Of a stretch of DNA of 64,000 nt, positions 50,201-58,534 are shown piece by piece (position 1 is the stretch's first letter; the number at the start of each line of letters is the position of its first letter). The notes below the pieces were generated by a model. That model saw only the letters and a program-made list of their open reading frames with translations. It made no database searches and was not told the DNA's origin. The DNA is from Hahnella lacustris (GTDB lineage: Bacteria > Pseudomonadota > Gammaproteobacteria > Burkholderiales > Burkholderiaceae_A), in contig OZ239148.1 in NCBI GenBank assembly GCA_965194655.1, forward strand, positions 248,001 through 312,000, given 5' to 3'. The translations under genes were made by a program, and so were the position numbers.

Positions 50201-53200
50201 GTGGCAAGGCCATCGTCCCCATTGGCCTCGACCGTCACGGAGCCTGAGAGAGCCCCCACGCTGAGGTCCGTGGCACTCAGACCACTCACGGTGTAGGCGA
50301 GGCTTGTGCCCCACTCAACATGGGTGGTGAAGACGCTAAAGGTGATCGTGTCTCCCTCGTTGGCGGCACCAGCAGCAGCCGTGCTCCCGCTGGAGGTCAG
50401 CGTGAAGGTGGGCGAGAAGCCCCCGTACTCAATCACGAAGCCATGGCTGGCTGAGTCTGGTCCGCTCAGAAAGTGCACGGCATTGGTTTCTCCGCTTGGA
50501 ACCGAGCTTGCGCTGCGAGGCACTTGCATGACCAGATCACCGTTGGCGTTGTCTAGCCAGATGCTCTGATGTCCAGTGAGGCTCCCGTCACCCGTGATTC
50601 CAGTGGCCAGGATGATGGCCTGAAGGAAGTCTTGCTCGGCCTGCGAACCCACGCTCACCAGCTGGCCGTAGAGCCCTCGATGGGTAGAGGCATCTGCAGC
50701 AGCCTGAGCCTGGGTCAAGCTCACACTGGTTTCAAACGGCTGGTAGTAGTGGCCGTTACCTGACCAACGAATGGGGCTGTGGCTCACGATGTTGGTGGAG
50801 CTGTCTCGTAGCGCAATGGCTGCAGTGACGCCTGCCACCGTGAGCGTGATGGTCTCGTCGCCCTCGGTGAGCTGATCTGCCCGGGTGAGCAGAGTGAGGG
50901 TGGCCTTGCCCGCAGCGTCTACTGGGGTGAAGCTGCCCGTGAGTTGGCTCGCGGTGACCAGGTCGGAGCCCGTGATCCCCGTGAGGGTGTATGGCAGAAG
51001 CGTTCCTTGGGCCACATGGGTGGTGTTGAGGGTGATCTGGATCTGATCCCCTTCGTCCATCGCTTGGGCTGGACTGGTGAGCGAGTAGGTGGCGGGAGGC
51101 GGCGGCGTGGTGGAGGTGTCAAGAATGTTCACGCTGGCCGTGAGGTTCTGAGTGCCCATGTTGAGCGTCTCGGTGCCCTCGGTGGTCTCGTCCTCCGCCA
51201 ATGCAATGGTGACCGTCGCCACACCGTTCTGCTGAATGGTGAACTGTCCCGTCATCTGGTTGGGGTCGTCCAGGTCTGCAGCGGAGATGCCATTGAGGCT
51301 GTAACCCACCTGCGTCCCTGCTGGGATACCGGTGGTGGTGAGGGTAAAGGTGGCAGATTGGCCTTCGTTGATCTGGGCTGCGGAGACGGCGAGGGCGTAG
51401 GTGGGTGAGGTGGTGGTCGACGTGTCGTTGAGGGTGACGGAAGCGGTCTCCCCAAAGATGTTGAGGGTGAGGGTCTCGGCCCCCTCGGTGCGGAGGTCGG
51501 CCCGAGTGGTGATCGTCACGGTGGCTTGACCGTCGGCACCGTTCTGGCTCACCGTCACATTGCCAGTAAGCGCCTCGCCTTGGATGAGGTCATTGAGGTC
51601 CACACCGGAGATGGTGTAGGGGACTTGGGTGCCCCACTCAACATTGGTGGTGTCAATCGTGAAAGTGACACTGTTGCCCTCGTTGATGCTCGCCGCGCTG
51701 GCGGTGATGGTGTAGGTGGGGGTGAGGCCCCCGTATTCGATGACGTAGCCCGTTAAGGTGTCGGAACCCACGACTGTCACCCAACGTGCGTCATTTTGAT
51801 GAAGCCCCGGGCCGGGCGGTATCAATCCGTCGCGCCACCCGATCATTCCAACGAGTAAAAAAGTGTTCGCACCCGCACCGTACATATTTTCCGCTATCAG
51901 GGAGTACTCGCCCTGCAACGTCGCAGTTCCTGAAGAGAATTGGGTCCCCGACTCTGGCCCACTAACCCATCTCCACTCCCCGTCGACCACTGAATCAGAG
52001 GCGCCGAGCCAGAACGTCTGGTAGTAGGTGTAAGAGGGGTAAGGCCAGCCCGTGATGCCGCTGGGCCTCACAACCGTCTCAAAGACAAACGTGTTCTCGT
52101 CAGGGCTGGTAATCGTGACCAGGTAGCCCTTTAGACCGCGGTAACTTGCGGCGCTCGCGGCATCAAATGCTTGCTGCCACCCAACATTGTTTTCTACGGC
52201 CTGGTAGTAATGTCCATTCACTGGATTCAGCACGGGGGAGAGCGATTGGGGCGCATCCGAAGAATCCGCAATCTCTACTTGAACTTGGGTATTGGAGTCG
52301 TCAAGACTCAGCGTGAGTGTTTCTGCGCCCTCGGTGGTCTGGTCTCTCTCGAGGGTGATTTCGAGGTTTGCCTGACCATTTGCATCGACGGTGAAGACTC
52401 CAGTCAATGGCCGTCCATAGTTGAAATCTGCTGATGAGATCCCAGAAAAGGTGAATGGTACCGTTGTGCCGATGGGGACGTGCGTCGTGGTGAGGGTGAA
52501 GGTGAGGACTTCACCCTCGTCGGCAGAAGCTGAGCTAGCGGTGAGCGTATAGGTAGGAGTAACTCTCTCGAGCTTGAAGAGCTCAATCTGGTTTTGAGCC
52601 GGAGCTGCCCAAGTTACAAAGAGCGCGTCCTCATGAAAGGTCATATCTGCCGGTAGCGTGTCCTCTGCGCTGGACACTGTGGTCACTGAGATGGCTTGAG
52701 GGGGAGAGGTCGCGCTACCAGTGGCGGCATTCACGTCCAAAAGGACCAACTCTCGTTCAAGTCCACTCTGAGACGTGGGAGCGGTTATCGCAACAACGAT
52801 CGATCCAGACGGAAGCGCGATGGCACCTACATCAATGGCGCCAGTGAACGCGTTGACCGTATAAATCTCTTGCGGAGCATCCAGCACGAAACTGTCGTTC
52901 TGAATCGTGAAGGGCTGAGCAAGTATTTGACTGCCGCTCTGAAAGAATGCGAGACCATAACCGTCGTCATTCATCACGATCGACTTGGAAAGATCGCCCT
53001 GTGTTGACGACAAGGTGACTGATGTCAGGGTTTGTGCACTCGCTGCGTCAGACAGGACTAAGACAACGCCACTTGCATTCGCATCGAGATAGCCACGACT
53101 GGCGGACCCAAAACTGGTCGATAACGTAAGAAATTTCTTCGATCCAGGGAGCGTAACGATTCGCTCATCGAACGCGATCTGCTCGTTTGCCCCCCCGTGT

Positions 53201-54768
53201 ACCAAGAAACTTGCACCACTCGCGACCCCATCTGAATCGAACGCGGTAGCGTATATATTCCTTGGAGTGCCGGCCTCTCGTCCATCCGCATGGACCAATG
53301 TGCCATCCGAGAAGACTCCTACCGATGAGTAAGCGTTGTAAGGGTTCGAAAGTACTTTGGTTCCAGACTGAGACCCGTCTGAGAAGATGGTCGTCATTCG
53401 AGCACCGTAAGCGCCTCCGCTGGTGTGCTCTTGGTAAATGAGTGTCGGTATGCCCGAACGAACGACCAATTCGACCGTATCTTGATTGCCTGCGCCGGAG
53501 ATGCTGAAGTCTTGAGAGAGCGGGAGAAGTGAGGTCGTTGAATAGAAGCCGTATTCAATATCGGTTTGTTGACTGGTTACGACCGTAGTCGCCAGTATCA
53601 AACGACCATCACCTGTGGCGGCGATCTGCGGCGGGTAGTAGAGACTCTCTCCTGCCTGCGCAGATTTGGTCTCAGAAGCGATCAACGCCCATCTCGACTC
53701 GAGCCCAGTTGGGAGGTTGCTGTTAATAGCCTGTGAGGCCAAAACGAAGACCTTTGAACCATCAGAGCTTGCTGCTGCGATATCTAAGTCACCGTCGTCA
53801 TCGATGTGACCTACTCCGATTGCATTAATGCCAATGCCGATTGGAATGAATTGAGTACTCGAACTTTGATCACTATAAAAACTCATGATGGCCAAAGATG
53901 TACCGGTGCCGAAAACCAGATCGTCACTGCCATCTCCATCTAGATCATGTGATTGGAGATTTGACCCAACACCATTGAATAGGTAAGTCGCCCTCGTGAA
54001 TGTTCCGGCCTGATTCCAAAAAACACTTAGGTCCGAGGTTGTTGCGTCTGCGGTTGCTAAATCTTGGTCACCGTCTCCATCAAAGTCGCCAGCGGCGACC
54101 ATCAGTGAGTAGCCACCCGTTTGCAGGGTCTGACCGGTCGAAAAGTTTGGCCCATACCGAAGCACCAGATTGTTTGAATTGACATTGGTGACAGCAGAGT
54201 CCATCCAACCGTCTAGATTGAAATCTCCCGTTGCTATTCCTCGAGTCCAGCTGCCTCCCGAGGAGGGAAGGACTTGAGATGTGACGGTCTCATTTGTGAA
54301 TAAAAAGATGTGAGTCTTGCTCGTCGCGTATCCACTCACGGCAATGTCTATGGACCCGTTCAGGTCGAAATCGGCCGTGGCGAGGTGAAGAGCACTGACT
54401 TGAGTGGGCGGGACTCCTACATTAGCGATTGCTAACTGGGCGTCGAACGTCCCGTCGCCTCGACCTTTCATCCAATACACGTCACCCGTATATCCGTTTG
54501 TCGTCAGCAGATCTAAGAGCCCATCATTGTTTAGATCGACTTGAATGATGTCCGCTGAGAAGGAGTTTCCGAGTGGAAGTTGCTGCTGGAGGCTAAAAGT
54601 CTCTCCGTTAACACTCAGGTAAATTGAGACTTGGTGGTCAGAACCATTTGTTTCTTGAAGGGCAATATCCCCAAAGTCATCGCCATTGAAGTCTGCGAGA
54701 ACAAGTTTGGCGCCTTGCCATGAAGCAGGAGCAGTGAACGTGTAGATTAGGGCGTACTTTTCAGACAT
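47281..54768 (-). CDS. Giant FG-GAP / Calx-beta-like / C-lectin / DUF4214 surface protein
   Basis: 2495 residues, no Sec signal. Residues 1-330 are FG-GAP/VCBS-type repeats with Asp-rich loops (DFNGDDFGD, DLNNDGLLD, DFDGDGDQD, DDDGDLD). From about 735 there are twelve repeats of about 100-110 residues in the Calx-beta style, each with a -NEG- or -DEG- motif and a -TEGxExL- motif. Two C-type-lectin-like inserts begin GHYYQ near 850 and 1336; only the first has the WLGASD and WRWVSGPESG core. DUF4214 lies at about 2253-2359, followed by one last repeat. The 5' third of the gene is clearly A/T-richer than the rest. A probable type I secreted adhesin binding glycans with Ca-dependent rigidity. 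It diverges from the TlpA-like gene and converges with the S41 gene (16-base gap). Confidence 0.75.
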   Translation of the reverse strand: MSEKYALIYTFTAPASWQGAKLVLADFNGDDFGDIALQETNGSDHQVSIYLSVNGETFSLQQQLPLGNSFSADIIQVDLNNDGLLDLLTTNGYTGDVYWMKGRGDGTFDAQLAIANVGVPPTQVSALHLATADFDLNGSIDIAVSGYATSKTHIFLFTNETVTSQVLPSSGGSWTRGIATGDFNLDGWMDSAVTNVNSNNLVLRYGPNFSTGQTLQTGGYSLMVAAGDFDGDGDQDLATADATTSDLSVFWNQAGTFTRATYLFNGVGSNLQSHDLDGDGSDDLVFGTGTSLAIMSFYSDQSSSTQFIPIGIGINAIGVGHIDDDGDLDIAAASSDGSKVFVLASQAINSNLPTGLESRWALIASETKSAQAGESLYYPPQIAATGDGRLILATTVVTSQQTDIEYGFYSTTSLLPLSQDFSISGAGNQDTVELVVRSGIPTLIYQEHTSGGAYGARMTTIFSDGSQSGTKVLSNPYNAYSSVGVFSDGTLVHADGREAGTPRNIYATAFDSDGVASGASFLVHGGANEQIAFDERIVTLPGSKKFLTLSTSFGSASRGYLDANASGVVLVLSDAASAQTLTSVTLSSTQGDLSKSIVMNDDGYGLAFFQSGSQILAQPFTIQNDSFVLDAPQEIYTVNAFTGAIDVGAIALPSGSIVVAITAPTSQSGLERELVLLDVNAATGSATSPPQAISVTTVSSAEDTLPADMTFHEDALFVTWAAPAQNQIELFKLERVTPTYTLTASSASADEGEVLTFTLTTTHVPIGTTVPFTFSGISSADFNYGRPLTGVFTVDANGQANLEITLERDQTTEGAETLTLSLDDSNTQVQVEIADSSDAPQSLSPVLNPVNGHYYQAVENNVGWQQAFDAASAASYRGLKGYLVTITSPDENTFVFETVVRPSGITGWPYPSYTYYQTFWLGASDSVVDGEWRWVSGPESGTQFSSGTATLQGEYSLIAENMYGAGANTFLLVGMIGWRDGLIPPGPGLHQNDARWVTVVGSDTLTGYVIEYGGLTPTYTITASAASINEGNSVTFTIDTTNVEWGTQVPYTISGVDLNDLIQGEALTGNVTVSQNGADGQATVTITTRADLRTEGAETLTLNIFGETASVTLNDTSTTTSPTYALAVSAAQINEGQSATFTLTTTGIPAGTQVGYSLNGISAADLDDPNQMTGQFTIQQNGVATVTIALAEDETTEGTETLNMGTQNLTASVNILDTSTTPPPPATYSLTSPAQAMDEGDQIQITLNTTHVAQGTLLPYTLTGITGSDLVTASQLTGSFTPVDAAGKATLTLLTRADQLTEGDETITLTVAGVTAAIALRDSSTNIVSHSPIRWSGNGHYYQPFETSVSLTQAQAAADASTHRGLYGQLVSVGSQAEQDFLQAIILATGITGDGSLTGHQSIWLDNANGDLVMQVPRSASSVPSGETNAVHFLSGPDSASHGFVIEYGGFSPTFTLTSSGSTAAAGAANEGDTITFSVFTTHVEWGTSLAYTVSGLSATDLSVGALSGSVTVEANGDDGLATLSLTLANDLTTEGTEPLSLSIAGQTIVLSVADTSPTPPPTYALTTAANAVNEGANAIFFLQTTYLPPGTAVPYALTGGVSTADFNQVSLSGSLTIDANGQATLVLPSLADLRTEGDETVTLTLNPTTSQDATASIVLRDTSLTPDPVYTITAPGISVNEGSTATFTLQTQYVDPGTVLPYTLSGLSAADLANAPLSGSVTVNSQGQASLSVPIAADFKTEGLETLTLTIEGASASLYVNDTSVQLTLGTIPNIPTYAVIAASSTVAEGSTASFLVATRHVAIGSVLDYTLSGITGDDLASGSLQGQVTLDNNGQAIIRVDLAADQKTEGDERLQITLRDQTASIRIEDRSQAPFATYFLDPPTRAVEEGGTAEFMLRTSQVPSGTQVAYTITGLSAEDLTSGTLTGEVTVGQDGSAVIAVGIKADALTEGTETLILRVAQQEVRVPVVDSSLTPQATVMVYSESLTVSEGQAVRFLVSSQNLAPGSSLAYALSGIEAADLAGGTLEGTLTLDSNGQASSTFLLAADQRTEGEETLYMTVQGVQSTGVRVVDSSQQPNSPYALSSLLSRIQEGETLTVFVQSSAAYAGQTLSVSVSGIQSQDLKVSSLMAGTLTGAVTLNAQGFAELSFTLAEDKLSEGEETLTLVVQDRSGLSSSFSLPIVDSSRSPSQKIISLGSQPAVVVNQPAQAVSLVQNASTQRWQMTVNGQTETLEGVTRVATLDYVIGLDIQAASGQAYRIYKAIFNREPDLEGLGYWIAQMDKGMSVVELAARFIDSAEYRSLYGSSQDPQAFLTQVYQNVLGRPPDASGLAWWVSQMQGNPEKTPAKVLADFSESAENHTATAPKVSGGVKYIAFGSQPQQASPADVLAALSPSVNEGGMARFEFKPGQALPGAVYDYTISGVSAADLVDGSLTGRVIINENGVGEIVLGLLADKTTEGNELLQIRLGSLTADMMVYDTSLTVKVIGVVPGGG

Positions 54769-54848
54769 AAAACGCCTCTGAAAACTATATTTTCTAGAGT
54801 TAGAGTCTGTCCTCTATTGGGCTGGTTGTCCACGCTGCAGGGTTGAAT

Positions 54849-55313
54849 ATGAGAACATTTGAACTAACGAGTCGCCTCTTGGAAAGGCTCGCTCTCGCCC
54901 TTCTCTGTCTCTTGCCCCTCGTCTCCGCGCATGCCTTTTCCCCAGAGGCCCATCGTGGCAAGGTGGTGGTCTTGGACTTCTGGGCGTCTTGGTGCACGCC
55001 TTGTAAGCAGTCCTTTCCTTTCTGGAATCAGATGCACGCCCGCTATGCAGACCAAGGGCTGGTGGTCATCGGAGTCAATGTCGACGAGCAGAGGGCCCGT
55101 GCAGAGGCCTTTCTCAAGACCACCCCCGCCTCGTTTCAGATTCAGTACGACCCAAAGGGTGAACTGCCGCTAAGTTATGCCGTCAAAGCCATGCCCACCT
55201 CGGTGGTGATCGACCGCAAAGGCCAGGTGGTCTGGACCCATGCGGGCTTTCGCGCCTCAGATGCCACGCTGATTGAGGCCAAACTCAAGGACGTCTTGCA
55301 GGGGAAACCATGA
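54849..55313 (+). CDS. TlpA-like periplasmic thioredoxin
   Basis: 154 residues from the ATG at 54849 (GCAGGG about seven bases upstream; a TTG at 54843 is in frame). A signal peptide (LALALLCLLPLVSAHA) leads to a thioredoxin fold with the active site WASWCTPCKQS near 47 and the cis-proline in KAMPTSVVI. A redox role in the periplasm is clear; the partner is unknown. The stop overlaps the next start by ATGA. The set TlpA-like, DUF4266, DUF3570 and ApbE is a recurrent proteobacterial neighbourhood. Confidence 0.88.
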   Translation: MRTFELTSRLLERLALALLCLLPLVSAHAFSPEAHRGKVVVLDFWASWCTPCKQSFPFWNQMHARYADQGLVVIGVNVDEQRARAEAFLKTTPASFQIQYDPKGELPLSYAVKAMPTSVVIDRKGQVVWTHAGFRASDATLIEAKLKDVLQGKP

Positions 55314-55534
55314 AACGTAAGCTCGTTGTCACAGCCCTCGGGCTGGTTCTGCTCTCTGGCTGCGCCACGCTGAGCGAGCCGGTCAAGCCCTGGCAAAAGG
55401 GCAGCCTGGCCCTGCCCGAGATGGCCCTCGAATGGGACGCACACGACGCTCGGCTTGTGGACCATACCTATGTCTCGAAAGAGGCCGCCTATGGCGGCAT
55501 GGGCGTTGGCGGGGGCGGGTGTGGCTGCAACTAA
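55310..55534 (+). CDS. DUF4266 lipoprotein
   Basis: 74 residues. The lipobox LLSGC (Cys near 18) is followed by the DUF4266 core (VKPWQKGSLALPEMAL) and an Asp/His segment DAHDARLVDHTYVSKE. The C-terminus is glycine-rich and ends with two cysteines in CGCN. The family's function is not known; small lipoproteins of this type occur with DUF3570 barrels. Four-base overlap with the TlpA-like gene and 44-base overlap with the DUF3570 gene indicate tight coupling. The terminal cysteines could be targets of the thioredoxin encoded just upstream (inference). Confidence 0.85.
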   Translation: MKRKLVVTALGLVLLSGCATLSEPVKPWQKGSLALPEMALEWDAHDARLVDHTYVSKEAAYGGMGVGGGGCGCN

Positions 55535-56654
55535 GGCCTGGTCTGCGCTCTGTTCAGCAGCGCTGGGCCTGCCGCTTGCTGCCCCACTCGCTGTGTCTGG
55601 CGTGGCCCACGCGCAGGCCACAGCCTTGCCCGAATCGACCGAGGTGTCAGTCAAGTACCTCGCCTACGATGACGCGCAGCCTGGGCAAGATCGGGTCAAG
55701 GTGCTGGCCACCAGCACCCTCATCACGGCTCCCATCCAGGAGCGTTGGATCCTGAATGCCGGCTACATCATCGATGCCATTTCAGGGGCGTCTCCGGCCT
55801 ACCACTCGAGCGGCATGGTCCATTTCACTGACAAGCGACGCGCAGGCGATCTGGAGCTCACCCACGTGGGTGATCGTATGAGTGTGGCTGCTGGGCTCTC
55901 GCTCTCGGAGGAGAGCGACTACATCGGCCGAGGTGCAGCCCTGAAAGTGGCCCGATGGACGGAGGACAAAAACACCACCTGGACGGCTGGAGTCTCGGTC
56001 TCTAACGACAGTGTGGAACCCAACAACGGAAAGGTCGATCGACAAGCCAAGCAGCTCAAGAGCGCCCTGGTGGGCGTCACACAGGTGCTCAGTCGTTACG
56101 ATCTGCTACAGGTCAATCTGGGCCAATCGGAGGGCCGTGGTTATCTGTCCGACGCCTACAAGATCTACGACGAGCGGCCTTCAGCTCGCACGCTGCGCTC
56201 TGTGGCGTTGCGCTGGAACCACCACTTTCCCCAGTGGGGCAGTACCCTTCGAACAAGCTATCGGCTCACCCTCGACAGCTGGAGTATTCGCACCCAGACC
56301 TACTCCATGGAGTGGGTGCTGCCGGTGGCCGAGGGTCATACTGTCTCTCCCTTGCTGCGCTGGTACACCCAGTCTGCTGCCTCCTTTTATCAAGACGCAG
56401 GCCCTCCGGGTCTGCCCTTTCCGCCTAACCCCCCCGCTGGTGCTGTTCACTATGCGCAAGACCAGCGCCTGTCGGCCTTTGGCTCGGCCTCACTCGGGGC
56501 TCGCTGGGTGTACCGCTTCTCACCCACGCTCTCCTTCGACCTTAAACTCGAGCGGGCAGAGCAGCACGGCGATTGGAAGCCCGGCGGGGGAAGCCCCGGT
56601 CTACCGAAGTTCGTGATTCGTGTGGCGCAGGCTGGCGTCACGGCCCGGTTCTAG
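55491..56654 (+). CDS. DUF3570 outer-membrane beta-barrel protein
   Basis: 387 residues from the ATG at 55491, which has AAGAGG about seven bases upstream inside the DUF4266 gene. The signal peptide (AALGLPLAAPLAVSGVAHA) is followed by STEVSVKYLAYDDAQPGQDRV, the DUF3570 opening, then VSDSISGASP-like (DAISGASPAYHSSG). Many barrel strands follow, ending in a terminal aromatic residue (TARF), as expected for BAM-inserted barrels. Function unknown; the family always seems to keep company with DUF4266 and ApbE. Confidence 0.85.
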   Translation: MAAWALAGAGVAATKAWSALCSAALGLPLAAPLAVSGVAHAQATALPESTEVSVKYLAYDDAQPGQDRVKVLATSTLITAPIQERWILNAGYIIDAISGASPAYHSSGMVHFTDKRRAGDLELTHVGDRMSVAAGLSLSEESDYIGRGAALKVARWTEDKNTTWTAGVSVSNDSVEPNNGKVDRQAKQLKSALVGVTQVLSRYDLLQVNLGQSEGRGYLSDAYKIYDERPSARTLRSVALRWNHHFPQWGSTLRTSYRLTLDSWSIRTQTYSMEWVLPVAEGHTVSPLLRWYTQSAASFYQDAGPPGLPFPPNPPAGAVHYAQDQRLSAFGSASLGARWVYRFSPTLSFDLKLERAEQHGDWKPGGGSPGLPKFVIRVAQAGVTARF

Positions 56655-56672
56655 TTCGTTGACGGCGCGCAC

Positions 56673-57572
56673 ATGTCCGAACCCGCGCGCCTTCATCACA
56701 CCTTCAAGGCCATGGGCTCGCCCTGCGAACTGGTCTTGGAGGGAAGCCCTCTATCCCTACTCGAGCAGGCTAGCGAGCGTGCGGTGGCCGAAATTGCTCG
56801 CATCGAGCAGAAGTATTCTCGATACCGACCCGAGAGCCTGCTCTCTCGAATCAATGCCCAAGCGGGCCTTGCGCCGGTGCCGCTGGACGATGAGACGGCG
56901 AGCCTCCTGAGGTTTGCAGACCAGATCTACCGAGCCAGTGAGGGGCTCTTTGACATCACCTCGGGGGTTTTGCGCAGGGCCTGGGTGCCTGGGCTGGCCA
57001 CGCTTCCATCGGAGCAGGACCTTGCTCCCCTGCTCGGACTGATCGGCTGGGAGCGGGTGCGCTGGTCTGATACCGAGGTCTTTCTCCCCGAGATTGGAAT
57101 GCAGCTGGATTTTGGTGGGTTTGGTAAAGAGTACGCCGTGGATCGAGCGACAGACCTGCTCGCGCACATGGGGGTTGCGCACGGCTATGTGAACCTGGCC
57201 GGCGACATGCGCTGTCTGGGGCCGCGCACCAATGGAGAGGCCTGGCGCATTGGCATTCAGCACCCTCGAGATTCCGGTGCCGTGCTCGCGGTGCTGGAGC
57301 TCTCCGGCGGGGCCTTGGCCACCAGCGGAGACTATGAGCGCGCGATCTGGGTGGAGGGTGAGCCCTATGGCCATGTGCTTCACCCAAAGACTGGGAACTC
57401 CGTGCGTGGCTGGCAGTCTGTGTCAGTCATGGCCCCTTTGGCCGTACTGGCCGGCGCGGCCGCCACCACCGCCATGCTGCTGGAGTCCAAGGGTCTGAGC
57501 TTTCTGCATCAAACCGGCCTGGGGTTTTTGGCCCGAGACCACCTAGGGGCTTCACATACGTCGTCACATTAA
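56673..57572 (+). CDS. apbE: FAD:protein FMN transferase, ApbE family
   Basis: 299 residues. Motifs: FKAMGSPCELVL near 10, EIARIEQKYSRYRPESLLSR, LDFGGFGKEYAVDRA near 148 (FAD binding), ATSGDYER near 210 and HVLHPKTG near 225. The enzyme attaches FMN to Thr residues of exported redox proteins, using Mg. No target protein with a D-G/A-x-T/S-A-T type motif was recognised in the window, so its substrate may be elsewhere or be one of the DUF3570/DUF4266 partners. No N-terminal signal or lipobox is apparent, which is unusual since the reaction is extracytoplasmic. It lies 18 bases after DUF3570. Confidence 0.9.
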   Translation: MSEPARLHHTFKAMGSPCELVLEGSPLSLLEQASERAVAEIARIEQKYSRYRPESLLSRINAQAGLAPVPLDDETASLLRFADQIYRASEGLFDITSGVLRRAWVPGLATLPSEQDLAPLLGLIGWERVRWSDTEVFLPEIGMQLDFGGFGKEYAVDRATDLLAHMGVAHGYVNLAGDMRCLGPRTNGEAWRIGIQHPRDSGAVLAVLELSGGALATSGDYERAIWVEGEPYGHVLHPKTGNSVRGWQSVSVMAPLAVLAGAAATTAMLLESKGLSFLHQTGLGFLARDHLGASHTSSH

Positions 57573-57589
57573 CTAAGTAGGGTTTCGCC

Positions 57590-58534
57590 ATGTCAGACAG
57601 ACCGCTCTACACCGGTTCGGCCGGAAACGACACCTGGGCCTTTGCCTGGTCGGCCACCATTGCCCTCGATGGCCTAGCAGGCGAAGACACGCTCTCGCTG
57701 GGAACCTCGCTTCGGTCCTCTTACGTCATCAAGCTCGAGACAGATGGCAGCGTGTCTGTCGACTCGGTCTCCGGTGCCAGCCAGTTGTTCTCGGCCAAGC
57801 TTTACAACATGGAGAAGGTCACTTTCAACAGTGGCCGAGATGTGCTCATGCTTGACACGCTGAAGGCGGCCGAGGCCGGTGCCAACGGAATGAAGATTAT
57901 GGGCACCAGTGGGCATGACGCCCTCTACACACAGTCAGGAAACGACACCATCGATGGTGGTGCGGGCTACGATCGAGTGGCGCTTGATCGCAACTGGTCA
58001 GACTTTCAGGTTTCAAGGCTCACGGATGGCCAGTGGCAGCTTCAAGACAAGTCTGGCGCCTTGGGTACCGACACCCTCATCAGCATTGAGCGCATCACCT
58101 TCGCGGACAAAGTGGTGGCCTTGGACTGGGAGGGCAAGGGCGGAAAGGGCTACCGTATATACAAGGCAGCCTTCAATCGCTCGCCCGATGAAGAGGGGTT
58201 GGGTTACTGGATTGCCCAGCTCGATAACGGCATGGATCTCATTGAAGTCTCTGCACGTTTCATTGACTCTGCAGAGTTCAGAAGCCTCTACGGCACCGAC
58301 GTGACGGACGACCAGTTTTTGTTTAAGGTCTATTCCAATGTGCTGGGACGTGATCCCGATGAATCGGGATACGCTTGGTGGCTCAATGAGATCAAGACCA
58401 ACCCAGAGAAGACCCGAGCAAAGGTGTTGGCTGATTTTTCTGAGAGTGCTGAAAACAAAACGGGGCTGGTGGGGGTGACCAATGGAGGAGTGGTGTATGA
58501 ACGCTGGGGTGCATCGGGTCCTTGGGACGGCTAG
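57590..58534 (+). CDS. DUF4214 protein with one RTX-like motif
   Basis: 314 residues, no Sec signal, GTAGGG upstream of the ATG. Residues 1-180 are beta-rich, with GTSGHDALYTQSGNDTIDGG near 108 as a degenerate RTX block. Residues 187-284 are DUF4214: KGYRIYKAAFNRSPDEEGLGY, WIAQLDNGMDLIEVSARF, then VYSNVLGRDPDESGYAWW and DFSESAENKTG. The domain's C-terminal placement is like the proteins at 11284, 47281 and 61460. The last residues (YERWGASGPWDG) resemble the EPWSG ends of two of them. It is inserted between ApbE and DUF1800 genes; the latter overlaps it by 38 bases. Confidence 0.82.
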   Translation: MSDRPLYTGSAGNDTWAFAWSATIALDGLAGEDTLSLGTSLRSSYVIKLETDGSVSVDSVSGASQLFSAKLYNMEKVTFNSGRDVLMLDTLKAAEAGANGMKIMGTSGHDALYTQSGNDTIDGGAGYDRVALDRNWSDFQVSRLTDGQWQLQDKSGALGTDTLISIERITFADKVVALDWEGKGGKGYRIYKAAFNRSPDEEGLGYWIAQLDNGMDLIEVSARFIDSAEFRSLYGTDVTDDQFLFKVYSNVLGRDPDESGYAWWLNEIKTNPEKTRAKVLADFSESAENKTGLVGVTNGGVVYERWGASGPWDG

